64,000 bases of DNA from Gonatopus flavifemur (taxonomy: Eukaryota; Arthropoda; Insecta; Hymenoptera; Dryinidae). Every line of letters starts with the position of its first letter. The first letter of the stretch is position 1. Positions 36,046 through 47,885 of this stretch are shown here, one piece after another. Both the position numbers and the translations under genes were made by a program. Location: contig JAFFJZ010000006.1 in the NCBI GenBank assembly GCA_018340375.1, positions 25,736,001 to 25,800,000 of the forward strand, read 5' to 3'. The notes beneath the pieces are model-generated. The model worked only from the letters and a program-made list of their open reading frames with translations, was not told where the DNA came from and ran no database searches.

Positions 36046-39000
36046 ATGTCGAAGGATCGAATAACGTCGATTACGACGATCCGCCGATGCCTGGTGTTGT
36101 TGAGCTGGATAAGCTTCGTCAGCTCGCAAAATAATAATTTGAGAGTAGCGTATCAGTGGAAACAAATAGACTACGAGTGGCCTACTCCTGAAACGCAGAG
36201 AAATCTTTTCCCGAATTATATACAGAAGGATAATTTACCTTTGGGATTGGAGGTGGCTGGCAATAGAATTTTCGTCACCGTGCCGAGATGGAAGCAAGGC
36301 GTAGCGGCGAGTTTGAATTATATAAATATGAATGGTAAGTCGAGCTGGCATTTGATTCTCAATCGTTGAATCAGCTGGAGATTCCTAAATTCGCATGTGG
36401 ACACGCCACATCCAGTCTAGAATTCGCAGGAGCTTGTAAGTTCCTGTCCGGGACCACTCAGGTTCACGCTTGGCAGGTACCTGAAGGGTCACATGGGCCT
36501 ACAAGGAAAGAAATTTTCAGCTGTCTAAACTAAATCCAAGCTATTATAGTTGAATTCTTAGCTGATTTCTTAGCAACATGAGCTAAAAGAGTGACCGCAA
36601 AATCCGCCTGTTTTTTTGGGACTGCGAGTTTCAGGTTGAATTGGATTCTGAAAAATAACTCATGTCGATCATTTGCGAGGGAACACCATTCCCCGGTGAG
36701 CATAACATTGATTTTGGAGATAAAGAACTCGATGGAATCGATAGATTCTTGACAAAATGAATTCTTTTATATGAAAAAAAACCTATCGCGGTTTATTGAT
36801 TTTTATAAAATCTTGATCAAACTTTGATACTACTTTACCTCTTAAACCAGTGTCATGCTTGCCAGGAGATTGTATATTCTCCCAAATGATCAACATAGAG
36901 TATGTTTCAGAATGCATTCTAACCTGAAACCCCCGGTCCCAGAAGATAGGTGGAAAAATACTCTTTTTTGCGGTCATTCTTCAACTGATGGAGTTGACAA
37001 TTTAGCTACAGCACTGAAAAAACGGCTGTCGTTGAATGGTTCATGGTTGAAGCATTCGTGTTGGGAATGACTTGAAATCTGATTCTATTCACCAGGAAAT
37101 GTGAAGGGGTTGAAGCCAAAATTAACTACATTTTTCAGGTTATCACACCAAGAAAAAAATTTGGTTCCTCTGATCTGAAAAATGTAGTTAAGTTTAGCTT
37201 CAACTACTTTTTCTGGATATCACAATCGAATTTCCTGGGGAATAAAATCAGATTCTAAGTTACTGCAACCACAACTGTTCTGATCAAGTCGTTTTTCTGT
37301 CATTGCACTTTTTTTCGATGTTGCGAGTCGTGGGTGGTAATTTGAATTCTTTTGAATTTCGTTCACTTTTGGCGCATTTGATTTTCGTTGGAAATTAGCA
37401 AAAGTCTACTGAATTCAACAAAATTCCGGTAAAATTCAATAACTTTTAGTGAAATTTGTTGACGTCCATTGAAGTTCATGAAGTTTGAGCAGGCTCTATC
37501 CCAATCAGGAAAAACCGAAGTATGCCAATGTTGACAACAGGCGGAGTACAGTGCCAGTATTGGGCCCCCAAGAGTCGGCTAGCACGTACCCAGTATGGAA
37601 AAGCGTTATCATTTCGGACAAATGCCAGTACTGCTGCAGTACAGACCACCAGTACCCCGCCAGTCATAGCCGGTACTGACGCAGTACAGCGCTAGTTATG
37701 AAATTCTGATTGGGCGTATTGCGCCGGTACTGAAGGCCATGACCGATTACCAGTACTGTGCCAGTACCAAGTACCCAGTACGCAAAAGCGTTATCATTTC
37801 GGACAAATGCCAGTACTGCTGCAGTACAGACCACCAGTACTCCGCCAGTACTGCGCCAGTTGTTAAACTCTGATTGGGACTATTTATTTAGTTACAGTTG
37901 TTTGCAATTATACTAGCAATCACGCAACGACTGCATCCTGTAAAATTGTTTCCAGATACCCGCGAATCTCCACCTTTGATACCTTATCCATCCTGGGAAG
38001 CGCATCAATTCAACGAAGCAGGAGTTTCGGAGATAGTATCGACTTTCCGCATACGCGCCGATCAGTGCAACAGACTGTGGGTTTTGGATACAGGATTAAC
38101 CGATATCCTAGGAAGCCCCGAACAGCAAGTCCCACCTGCTCTTTTGGTTTATGATTTATCCACGGACGAGTTGTTAAGGAAATACATCATTCCGGAGGAT
38201 CAGAGAACTCCAGATTCTCTATTCGCTAATATCGCCGTCGAAGATTACTCCTGCGACGACGCGTATGGATATTTGGGTGACCTAGGTGGGCCAGGATTGG
38301 TAGTTTATTCGTGGAAAATGGATAAATCGTGGCTCGTGAAACATCATTTCTTCCATCCTGATCCTCAGGTGTGTATTATCAACTCGAATGGATGTGGAAA
38401 GAAATACAATGTATGAACTGATGAATGTTCCATTATACAGGGAGGAGAATTCAATGTTTCCGGAGTGGCTTTCCAATGGACAGACGGGATTTTTGGAATG
38501 GCGTTGGAACCAATGGGTGACGGATACAGCACTTTATACTTCCATCCACTGTCCAGTACTATGGAATTTTCAGTTAGCACCAAAGTTTTGAGAGATCCCG
38601 AACACGCTAACTCTCCAGGTATAAAGAACATTGATGATACAGCCATCCACATCAATCCTTGCTTACCACAATCGGGTAAAATCCACCCCAGCCTCATTCT
38701 ACCTCAACTTCGAGTGTTTTCATCTTTGTAGCGCAGTAACATTCTGGTGGACTCATTAGTCTGTCTAAAGCAGTTATTTAAAGTTATTTCCCTTCGTTCC
38801 TCAGAATAAATACTTTCCTATCAGCAGTTGGTTGAGGACTAATTTCTGCCTCAAAAAGTAACATTCCAAAAGTATGATGTCCAATTTTCAGCTGAGAATA
38901 TCAAAAAATGATCAAATTATGAATTTTGATGTTGAAAACAGTTGGTGATTAATTTTTCTTTTTATACTTCTTTTTTTCTGGTATACTTAAATTTGATTTT

Positions 39001-40877
39001 TGGCTGTACACAGTGTAAAATTTTGAGTATTTTTGAAACACGTGTATGTAAAAATCTGTGAATTTCAGAGTTTGATACCTTGGTTTCAACACAAACTCTG
39101 AGTGGACCTCATGTGACACACAATTTTTCGCTGTGTATGATCTGAAAGATTTTTCTAAGTGAACTTCGAACAAGTTCTAAAAAAATTGACCAATAAAAAG
39201 ATTCGATAGTTCATTTGTTATAACAATTGTTGTCGTTGGGGTGGAAATCACCCCAGTGTGGCAAGTATGTGATTCCTGTGAAGTGTGGTAAACGAGGGTT
39301 AATAAAAATTTGATATGTTTCCGGGGCTGTTGAACGCGGATTAGAAATTGTATATAAAGTCGAATTTGATGCCATTGTTTATCCAAAACACGTTCAAGGT
39401 TTTGAATCTGTGATTTGTCTAGTGCGTCCTAACATGTCTCGAATGGATCCAAAACTGTCCCACGTTTTTCTCCAACGGGGCCCTAGACTGTGTGATAATC
39501 AAGAGAGGAGATTATTTGCATCTGTTTCCTCGGAATCTTATCAGAGGCTTCTTAGAAATTGAATTGCATTCTTTCTCGTTTCAAAATCGCTGAATTATTC
39601 GACGTTAATTTATTCCACGAAAGTTTATTTTCTCGTTCTTACTACAGCGGATTGTTTATAGCATCATCCAACTTCTGTCATGATTTATTATCGATATTCA
39701 TGAAAGTTGTGTGATACGCATTTTATATGTCCAAACATTTCCAAGTAATTACAAATGAATGTAAACACACGCTTTGGACTACGAACGAACAAGTATTGAA
39801 ACATTCGTGTTCATTTCTCACTGAAAAGATCATGATTTTATAATTTAGTTCTATAGGGCGATCTCCAGATGAACAACCCATTATTATAGGAGACTAGTTG
39901 TTTTAGCGAAGATTCGCTTCGCGGTCTTCCGTGGCTTGCAAAATTAAATAAATTTTGAGCTTCCGGAGTGGAGCCGCGTCTTGTGTCGGTTGGTTGCCGA
40001 CGTTTCGCCATCATTGCAGCTGACTCCTTCAGGGCGAAACGTCGACAACCAACCGATACAAGACGCGGCTCCATTTCGGAAGCTCAAACTTTATTTTAGT
40101 TTACGAAATGTATCGATTTTCTGTAGAAATCATCACGATAGAGAAATTGCAAATCAATCTAAGATTCAATCCCAAAATTTATGAATGTGAGAGTAAGATC
40201 GATTAATCAAAAACAATGATTTTTATTGTCATTTAGAGAGCTTCCATCAATTCCGAACGCTGGGTAGTCGAGGTCCCAGCCAACAGAGCAGCGTGAGCTT
40301 CTTGGACCCTAAAACTGGAGTTTTATTCTACGCTTTGACTAATTTAAATGCTATCGCTTGTTGGAAAACCCGCGCTCAATATAGCGTCAATCAACAAGGT
40401 ATCGTATACATGGATAACGTTACCATGGTGTTCCCGAATGACCTTAAGGTGAGTAAAACGATATTCAACTAACAAGAATTCCCGTTGTATCGCATGAAAA
40501 CAATGTAGCCGAAGGAAGAACTAATAAAATTGAATTTTTCAATGTTCCAGATCGATCAGAAAGGTAACATTTGGGTTTTGTCGGACAGATTACCGTCCTT
40601 CATGTACTCCCATCTAGATTCAGACGACTATAACTTTAGAATCCTCACCGGATCGGTGACAGAATCGATAAAGGATACGGTGTGCTCCGTGGAATCAAAC
40701 ATGGGCACCGACAAGAACGTTAATTTGGACGTGAACAACGCGATACCGGATGTCAGAGAAAGAATCGGTGGGGATAGTGGATTTTCCGGCACCGGCAAAC
40801 TCACGGCATCTCACGAAATTCTTGTGACTTTGATCGCATCGATGCTCTTCGTGAGAATGTTCCTTCGAGAACATTGA
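36046..40877 (+). CDS. yellow-b: yellow/MRJP-family secreted protein, probably yellow-b (complete, 5 exons)
   Basis: Coding exons are 36046-36334, 37956-38368, 38441-38618, 40237-40448 and 40551-40877. All introns are GT...AG, phases agree (1,0,1,0), and the product is 472 aa. Residues 1 to about 28 look like a signal peptide (hydrophobic core LVLLSWISFVSS). The MRJP/Yellow domain follows, with NLPLGLEV, RIFVTVPRWKQG, NRLWVLDTG, LFANIAVED and NIWVLSDRLP. Cysteines sit at the usual family places (DQCNRLW, YSCDD, AIACW, DTVCS). The C-terminus ends in a hydrophobic stretch (ILVTLIASMLF) followed by a few charged residues, suggesting a membrane or GPI-type tail. Yellow proteins are secreted cuticle/pigmentation-associated beta-propellers whose reactions are mostly unsettled. 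The yellow-b assignment rests on motif resemblance and on neighbouring Mhc and Cyt-b5-r; the family is certain, the subfamily is not. An acceptor at 36008-36009 (TTTCGTTTCAG) just before the ATG implies a non-coding first exon further upstream. Introns 1 and 3 (about 1.6 kb each) are filled with palindromic elements. Confidence 0.5.
37072..37258. repeat. Foldback in yellow-b intron 1
   Basis: Arms AAATCTGATTCTATTCACC..GGAAAT and ATTTCCTGGGGAATAAAATCAGA. The inner AACTACATTTTTCAG is mirrored as well. Confidence 0.5.
37498..37879. mobile_element. CAGTACTG-rich element in yellow-b intron 1
   Basis: Terminal TCCCAATCAG / CTGATTGGGA. The interior has about 17 copies of CAGTAC/GTACTG/GCCAGT. A nearly identical 65-bp block (starting AAAAGCGTTATCATTTCGG) occurs twice in direct orientation, at 37601 and 37788. 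It is much more GC-rich than the intron around it. Confidence 0.5.
39938..40096. repeat. GC-rich hairpin in yellow-b intron 3
   Basis: Arms of about 65 bp pair almost perfectly: GAGCTTCCGGAGTGGAGCC, CGCGTCTTGTGTCGGTTGG and GACGTTTCGCC, with a loop of about 20 bp (ATCATTGCAGCTGACTCC). It stands out from AT-rich surroundings. Confidence 0.5.
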
Positions 40878-41743
40878 TCTTTCACCTCGAATAACTAATT
40901 CTGTGTTCATTTCATGTATTTCTTTATTTTAAGAACAATGTATCGAACTTTTCGAGTGTCCTGAATTTCTTCTCCTCTTGTGAAAAAGCTGAGACCATGG
41001 GACTTGTCAAAGTTTATATTTATTCATACTTTCAGTTTTGTTTTTGAAGTTGACGCGTGAGAAATTTTGTAATACAGCTACAAAAATTTCCGCAATATTG
41101 CGACTATCATATTATTAAAAAATGTGTTACAAAGAAATTAGAATTGTCGCGATGAAATTTCGTGCAAAACATCTATTTTGACACTTTATTGTTAGTATTT
41201 GAACTGTTTCTTTGCCAACAGAAAATTCTTGGATAGATGGATTTAAAAAATCCATTCATTCAAAAATTTGCAGCTGGGATGCGTGTTACGTTGTATTCCG
41301 ATAATTCGCTCCATAGTAAAATATTAAAACAATACATCACGTTGCTATGGTACTTAACATTATATTGTTATCGTAAAAAGTTTATAAATTTTCAGTTGAA
41401 GATCAAATAATAAATCCTTGCACGAATGCATATATATACATATATATATATAGGACAAACGACACAGAAATCTGGAAGTGTTTAGATGTAGATTATAAAT
41501 CGTAATAATTAAATAGGTATTAAATGTTGCGTGGTAACAGATACGTCGAATGGGAACATCGTTCGACTGACGTATAGTATTTTTATTGAATATAAGTATC
41601 CGTTAATTTTGTAAAATTATTATTGATTTTTATATGAAACATTTTAAAGAGATATGTTTGTTTTTCTTTTTGTCTATTGAATGTTGCGAATTCGAATGTG
41701 TATACAAAGTTATTCGATGTGATTGAATATGAAATTTAATAAA
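40878..41743 (+). terminator. yellow-b 3'UTR with two candidate poly(A) signals
   Basis: AT-rich non-coding DNA follows the stop codon. AATAAA occurs at 41409-41414 and again at 41738-41743, so short and long 3'UTRs (about 0.55 and 0.88 kb) are possible. A (TA)n run lies at about 41430-41452. No transcript data are available, so which site is used is unknown. Confidence 0.5.
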
Positions 41744-42016
41744 AGTTATGTTAAAGTTATTGATTTGAATAATGAGAGAAATATAGTTTCAGATAAATCC
41801 AAAGCATCTCACGGTTCTAACAATCATTAATTATTTGATTTTTTTTTTCAAATCTGTTTTTTCTCTTCACAACAAAATGATAGATTTCGCATAAAGTAGA
41901 TAAATCGTATAAATATAATACGCAATCTTTAACCGATACGCGAGGATTGTTATCAGCGATTCTTGTTGTCAGAGGTTACTCCGCGACAGCCAATCATGCA
42001 TGTTGATCATTCCATG

Positions 42017-42183
42017 TATAAAGCTGGAAGGGAAAAAGTTTATCCACACAGTTGTGGTACAGTTCATCGTACCAGTTTGTTCCTTTGCATCATTTATTTC
42101 CAGTCCAATATTTCCAGTTTCCAGCGTGTAATGGTGTAGTGATTGAATTCAACTTTCTCTTCGCGTAAAGAAGAAATGTCCTG
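42017..42183 (+). promoter_or_regulatory. Candidate TATA promoter and non-coding first exon, possibly of Cyt-b5-r
   Basis: TATAAAG at 42017-42023 is followed about 30 bases later by initiator-like CACAGTTG (A near 42050). Possible donors are GTAAAG at 42165 and GTGGGT at 42184. The nearest same-strand gene that needs an upstream exon is Cyt-b5-r (acceptor at 50164-50165), giving an intron of about 8 kb. If the 42184 donor is used, the leader would carry a tiny upstream ORF (ATG TCC TGA). This is inference from motif spacing only. Confidence 0.5.
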
Positions 42184-42719
42184 GTGGGTTTTCTTTTTTG
42201 TTTTTAAACGTGTGAATGTGAGTTTTTCTTTTTTCAAAAACGTGAAGACAAGTTATGTTGAGGAGTAGACTCGAGTTGTTACTCTTACTTGGTTTGTACA
42301 TTAACTTTTATGAGATTATTTTTTTATATCAGAATAATTTACAGTGTTTCAATTATTGGCGCGATATAAGGACGTTGAGAACCTTCAATACAAGTTCTAG
42401 CACTGTGTAATTTCAATACAAGAATTATGCATCGTCAGGTTGTAATCAATGGCATAGGATTGATCTATACCTAGTTATTTATCGTATCTTCTACGATGAA
42501 AAATACGTATTTCGGTTGAATTGGAATTGATTTTGAGATCGTAGGTGCGAATTTTGAAGAATATTTTGGAGAGTTTTTTGATACACAAATTCAAAGTCTT
42601 TTCTGAAGGATTTATGTTATCAACTCTTGAATCTCTTATGGGAATCTTAGACTAATTTTGTGGCTTCCGATTCGAATGGTTCATCAAAATTTGTCGCATG
42701 AAGGATGCAACATTCTCTC

Positions 42720-43757
42720 CCCATATGGAAATATTTTGCTAGAAAATTTGTGAAAAATTCTGATTTCCCTCTGCAAAAGTCTGAAGAAGTCGGAAAAAGT
42801 CTGATCAAGTCTAAAAACCCCTGAGATTTCGATGGGAAATCTAATCTTTCTGGGACATCGTTCTCAGAGTTTATCAGAGATTTTTCACAAGAATTTTAGA
42901 TACATGATTATGGATTTATTTCTGAAAAAACTCTGAAAAAATTATGACCACCCTGTTACAAAAATCCAGCTGGGATTCCACGTGGATTCCAGATCCGAAA
43001 TGTACCTGCATTGCCAGCTAAAACTCCACCTGGAATCCAGAAACCCAACTGGACTCCATGTGGGATTTCCAATTCCAACTGAAATCCCACGTTCAAGTTG
43101 AAATTCTCGCTGCGAATTCCACCTGGAAATAAGGAATCCCAGCTGGAAACGCAGGTAAATTCCGGAGTTGGAATCCACGTCGAATCCCATCTAGAATTTC
43201 GTGACAGGGAAATGCTCGTGTTCTCTCCGAGAGCTATACAAAAAATCATGAAATATGAATAATTGTCACAATTGTCTCGGATACTTCTCCGAATTCATCA
43301 GAGATTTTTCATCGAAATTTCAGATTCGTGATTATCAATTTATTCCTGATAAAACTCTGAAAAAGAGTATGATAAATGTCTGTGTTTCCTCCGAAAGCTA
43401 TAAAAAAACCACGAAACATGAGTAACATTTGACGTAATTCAATACAGAGTCAGAACAATCGTCTGCTAGATTTACAGCTGCTAGTTTCAATTCAAAAGTT
43501 ACGAGAAAAGTTCCAAATATTACTCGCTTTTGATCATTTTTACTTCCCTGTTCAGGAAAACAGGGATTTATCACATTTTTTTCAGTGTTTTATCAGTAAT
43601 AAATTCATAATCATCTATATGAAATTTTAATGGAAAACCTCTGATAAATTCTGAAAGAAACATCAGATTTTCTCAGACTTTTGCAAAAGGAAATCAGGAT
43701 TTTTCAGAAATTTTACAGAGTTGTTCAGAAATTTTGCAGCGAAATATTTCCATACGA
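42720..43757. mobile_element. CATATGGAAATATTT foldback with a nested GGAATCC-rich element
   Basis: Ends CCATATGGAAATATTTTGCT / GCGAAATATTTCCATACG; the arms are strings of TCTGA..AAA words. Nested element 42951-43209 has CCCTGTTACAAAA / CGTGACAGGG ends and many CCAGCTGGAATCC-type words. Related to 46602-47237. Confidence 0.5.
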
Positions 43758-43969
43758 GTCCAGAGTAGAAAAATTGTCAAAATTATATTCAATTTATATA
43801 GAATTTATATATGAATTTCAAAGAACAGAGAACACATCCGAACAAGCTAAACTGTGTAACAGCCAAATGCATTGCGCTTTATGTTCCTTTTTGAATCGCC
43901 AATAGATGTTTCGCAGTGTTTCTGATCAAATACTCTTTAAGTACCTCATTTGGACTCTGAACCCAACTA

Positions 43970-45372
43970 ACATTTCAATTCTTGAAGATATCTAAAGGAA
44001 TACTTAATTGAGAGATCTTTAAGAACTTTCTTGAAGAGTTCTTAAAGATATCTCTTAGAAGTGTTGGAAAGACATCTTGTAAAAGATTTCTAAAAGATGT
44101 CTTGATTCAGAGATCTTCAAGAACGTTATTGAAGAGTTCTTGAAGATATCTTTTTCAGAAGTCTTGAGGAGATTTCTGAAAGATGTCTTGATTAAGACAC
44201 GTTTAAGAAGATGAATTTTTCAGCAGCTTTGAGGTTATATGAGCACATGATCACCCAGATAACAATTTTGAGGAATTCTTCCGGAACATTCTAAAAGATA
44301 TCTTAAAGAATTCTAAAAGATGTCTTATGAAACACCTAAAGACATCTTTAAGATATCTTACGGAAGATATCTTTAAGAATTCTAAAAGATACCTTCAGAA
44401 AACTTCACGAAATCTCGCATGAAGACTTCCAAAAGATATCTTTTGGTGTTTCATAAGAAGACATCTTTTCGAATTCTTCAAGATATCTTTCAGAATGATC
44501 CAAAAGAGTGATCCAAAATTTTTATGTGGGCATGAATAACACAGAATAAAACTTTGAATGTACCTGTTATTACAATCGTATTGCAAATGAGGTGATTCCA
44601 TATCCATGAATTAAAAGCTTGAATCAATCATTGAGATATCAAGAAATTTGAAAGTTTGTAAAAAGTACGATTTTGTCGCCTTATGACGTGCACAATAAAA
44701 TTACCGAATATCCACTTCACAACAATTCGTCAGAAATACTTTAGGAAGAATCTGCGGTATTCACGAAATATTAACGACCACTAGAACACAGAATTGATTT
44801 CTAAATATGTTTCACTAAATTTATTCATCTTTACTATTTGTAATTACATTCAACTCTTTTGATATTTATTCATGTGATAACAGTTTGTTCGAAAGATCAT
44901 TTTCACTTTGAAACTGGACACCGCTGACATATTTCATTATGTCATATTGACAATTATGGGCGTCTCTACCATGTTGTACGTATAGCTCAAGTGACCGAGG
45001 CGTAAATATATCATCAAGCGAATGGGTTCGATTCCCGTAACAGCAAGGGTCGAAATCAGGTAAACTTTATCGGAACGCGAGAGCAGTTGAAGAAACAGGA
45101 GGGAAAGGAAAAAGAAAAGGTTAAGAATTTTTTTTGTGAACAAATTCAAGAGTCTTCCAAGACGTTTTTATGAATTCTCCAAGACATCTTTAAGAACTCT
45201 TCAAGACATCTTTATGAACTCTTCAAGATATCTTTTCGAATTCTATACGTGTTTCATAAGACATCTTTCAGGATTCGTTTCGGTATCTTTTAGAACGTTT
45301 TTTAAGAACTTCTTACAAACGCATTGAGACTTCTTAAAGATATCTTTAAGATGTCTGAATGTTAGTTGAGAA
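43970..45372. repeat. AAGATATCTTT repeat block bounded by AACTAACATT
   Basis: The left half (43985-44510) and right half (45140-45365) consist of AAGATATCTT and GAATTCTT words in alternating orientation, between CCCAACTAACATTTC and GAATGTTAGTTGAG. The middle (44530-45135) is mostly unrelated and contains the tRNA-like sequence. Confidence 0.5.
44985..45055 (+). pseudogene. tRNA-like sequence (SINE head or tRNA pseudogene)
   Basis: Perfect B-box GGTTCGATTCC at about 45027, with an upstream A-box-like AGCTCAAGTGACCGAGGCG. Stems are imperfect. It sits inside a larger element bounded by AACTAACATT repeats (43970-45372). Confidence 0.5.
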
Positions 45373-45992
45373 GTCCCTGAAGAGTTTTTCCAGAATTCAT
45401 CAACGAACTCTGTGATATCTGGGAAGTTAAAGAATGTATCGAGACAAAAGAAATCTTTTTTAAAAAATCCTTGTCAATAATATCAACGAATTTTTTTTTC
45501 TTACACACGACTCGAAATTCAATATCGAATATCGCCCAATTCCATATCCCAGTTGAAAATTCCGGGATGGACAAAAAGCAAAATTCGACTGGTCATACGT
45601 GGGAATTCTGAGTTCCCATTTCGAATTTCCTTTCCCGTCCATTGGGAAATTTTCAACCCGGATTATAGCAATGATTCGCAATAATATTTCTTAACCAAAA
45701 CACACCGAATGAAATCAACAGAAAATGAATAGTCGATAACTGTCGAAAGAATATGCTTCGTCACTTTATAATTGATTCATTGACATTTCAGAGAAATACA
45801 AAATTTTTTGCGAAATTCCAACTTTCATATAAGCGTTTCATTTTGAATGATATTGGAAATTTTTCGCATACTTCTGATAAAATTTCAACTAGATTTGAAT
45901 GTTAAATTTGAAAAACAAAGAATCGAATTACACGGAGGAAAATAGAACTCGAGAATATAATTTGTCTTAATTTTTGAGTAAACCAGAAGCGA

Positions 45993-46255
45993 CACTGAGA
46001 ACCCAATTTCTTTGATTGAAAGGAAATTTTCTTTGTCTTCGTTCTAATAAATAATTCCCTTCAACGGACAAATTTTTCTTCAGGTTTAAACAAAAAATTT
46101 TCAAAACGAAACAGAAATATTGAATTCGAAGAATATAATTTCAATTGAATGGACAATTTTCTCATCGGAATGAACTATCTTTTCCATTGGAAACAAGATT
46201 TATCAGAACGAGGGTGAAGAAATTTTCTTTAAATCTGAGAAATTGGGTTCTCGGT
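45993..46255. mobile_element. CACTGAGAACCC foldback, copy 2
   Basis: Ends CACTGAGAACCCAATTTC / AAATTGGGTTCTCGGTG; same internal order as 17405-17656. Confidence 0.5.
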
Positions 46256-46389
46256 GGATAAGATTTGGAAAGGCATGTTTACATGAAAAGATGGAAGATT
46301 ACAAATATGATTTGGAATACAAAATCCTGAACATTGAATCTTATAAAGTACATAGTCAAATAGCCCGTAGAAAAGTTTGCCCTGTTCAC

Positions 46390-47283
46390 CCAGACAGCAA
46401 AAATAACCCGTTTGAATTCTTGAAGACTGCTTAATGAGTTCTTGGAACAGTCCCCGTTATGTCAGTGAAAATGAATTCAATATGAATTCAATGAATTCAA
46501 AACGAATACATGTTGAATGCCTGGAGAATTCTTTCCGAACAGTAAGTTTTTCATCAAGAATTCAATTTGAATTCAAAGTATTCATAATGAATCCATGTTT
46601 ATCCGTATGGAAATATTTCGCTGAAAAATGTCTGCAAAACTATGAAAAATCTCTGAAAAAAAATGAAAAAACTCTGAGAAACTCTGAGAATCTCTGAAAT
46701 TTCGATGAGAAATCTAATATTTTTGGGACATTCTTTACAGACTTTTTTCAGACTTTTGTCAGAGTTTCTCAGAGTTTTTTCATACTTTTTCAGAGAAATA
46801 GTAACGAAATTGCACTCTGAAAAAACTCTGACAAAACTCTAATAAATTGTTGACATTTTTCTGATTATTGAAAAATCCTGAAATTCAATAAATACATTCA
46901 TATGCCGTATTCAAATATCATTTGTGAAAAAGTGTTTGAAAATTTTTAAATTTTTTTCTAAAAGTCAGAAAAATGTTAGCAATCCATCAGAGTTTTGTCA
47001 GAGTTTTTTCAGAGTGCAATTTCGTTGATATTTCTCTGAAAATGAATGAAAAAACTCTGAGAAACTCTGATAAAAGTCTGAAAAAAGTCTGTAAAGAATG
47101 TCCCAAAAATATTAGATTTCTCATCAAAATTTCAGAGATTCTCAGAGTTTGTCAGAGTTTCTCAGAATTTTTTCATTTTTTTTCAGAGATTTTTCATAGT
47201 TTTACAGGCATTTTTCAGCGAAATATTTCCATACGGGTACTGTTATAACGGGAGCTCTTCGTGGGGACTCTTTTGCTGTATGG
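46390..47283. mobile_element. CAGACAGCAAAA foldback with nested CCGTATGG element
   Basis: The outer element is the inverted sister of 11898-12876. The nested 636-bp palindrome 46602-47237 (TCCGTATGGAAATATTTCGC...GCGAAATATTTCCATACGGG) is flanked by TA on both sides, and the sister copy is uninterrupted there (GTTTACTGT). Nested arms are strings of CTCTGAGAAACTC words. Confidence 0.5.
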
Positions 47284-47441
47284 ACATTTCCTTAGTCCTG
47301 CCAAATTTTCATCTTATTTTCCATGTTTTGGGGAAAAAATGGGGAAGAGAATAGGAAATTTTTACGCAGTAAAGAATTTTGGGCTCGAAACGGCCCAGAG
47401 AGCACAAATATTTGATTGTCCCAAAGATTCCCACTGGATGT

Positions 47442-47684
47442 CTTGAGGGAATACCAGCGGCCCCTGACGATGCAACCTGAGTCTGATCTCTTCTGACAAA
47501 TTATTCAAAAATAAAGCAATGAAAGGGAAATATCGTTCTGTACATACCATTTTTATTCATCGAAGAAGGTCTGTACAGAACGATATTTTGATTTCATTCC
47601 TTCGTTTTGGAGTAATTTGTCAGAATAGTTTTGAATGTGTCCTTTTCTTACTAATAGATGTGGTTGCATCTTCAGGGGTCGCTT
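47442..47684. mobile_element. GGAATACCAGCGGCCCCTGA foldback, copy 2
   Basis: Palindrome with arms sharing CCCCTGACGATGCAACC, TCTGACAAATTA and GTCTGTACAGAACGATAT; sister of 22717-22948. Confidence 0.5.
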
Positions 47685-47885
47685 AATTATTGTGAACCAA
47701 ATTTTATTCATCCCAAACAAATTTTATTTTAGCCGAACAAAAAGTTTCTTTGCGTTCATTTCAACCAAAATTTTGTTTGGCTGGAACAAACTGTGTTTTC
47801 AGTGTATTTTATGCAACTATTCGATCCCATAGTTCAATATCCCCATACAAAAATATCCCATAACTGGAAGATCCCCATACCATTC

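Noticed and set aside
37498..37879. CRISPR-like array (repeated CAGTACTG words)
   Set aside because: Eukaryotic intron, irregular spacing, no uniform repeat-spacer units.
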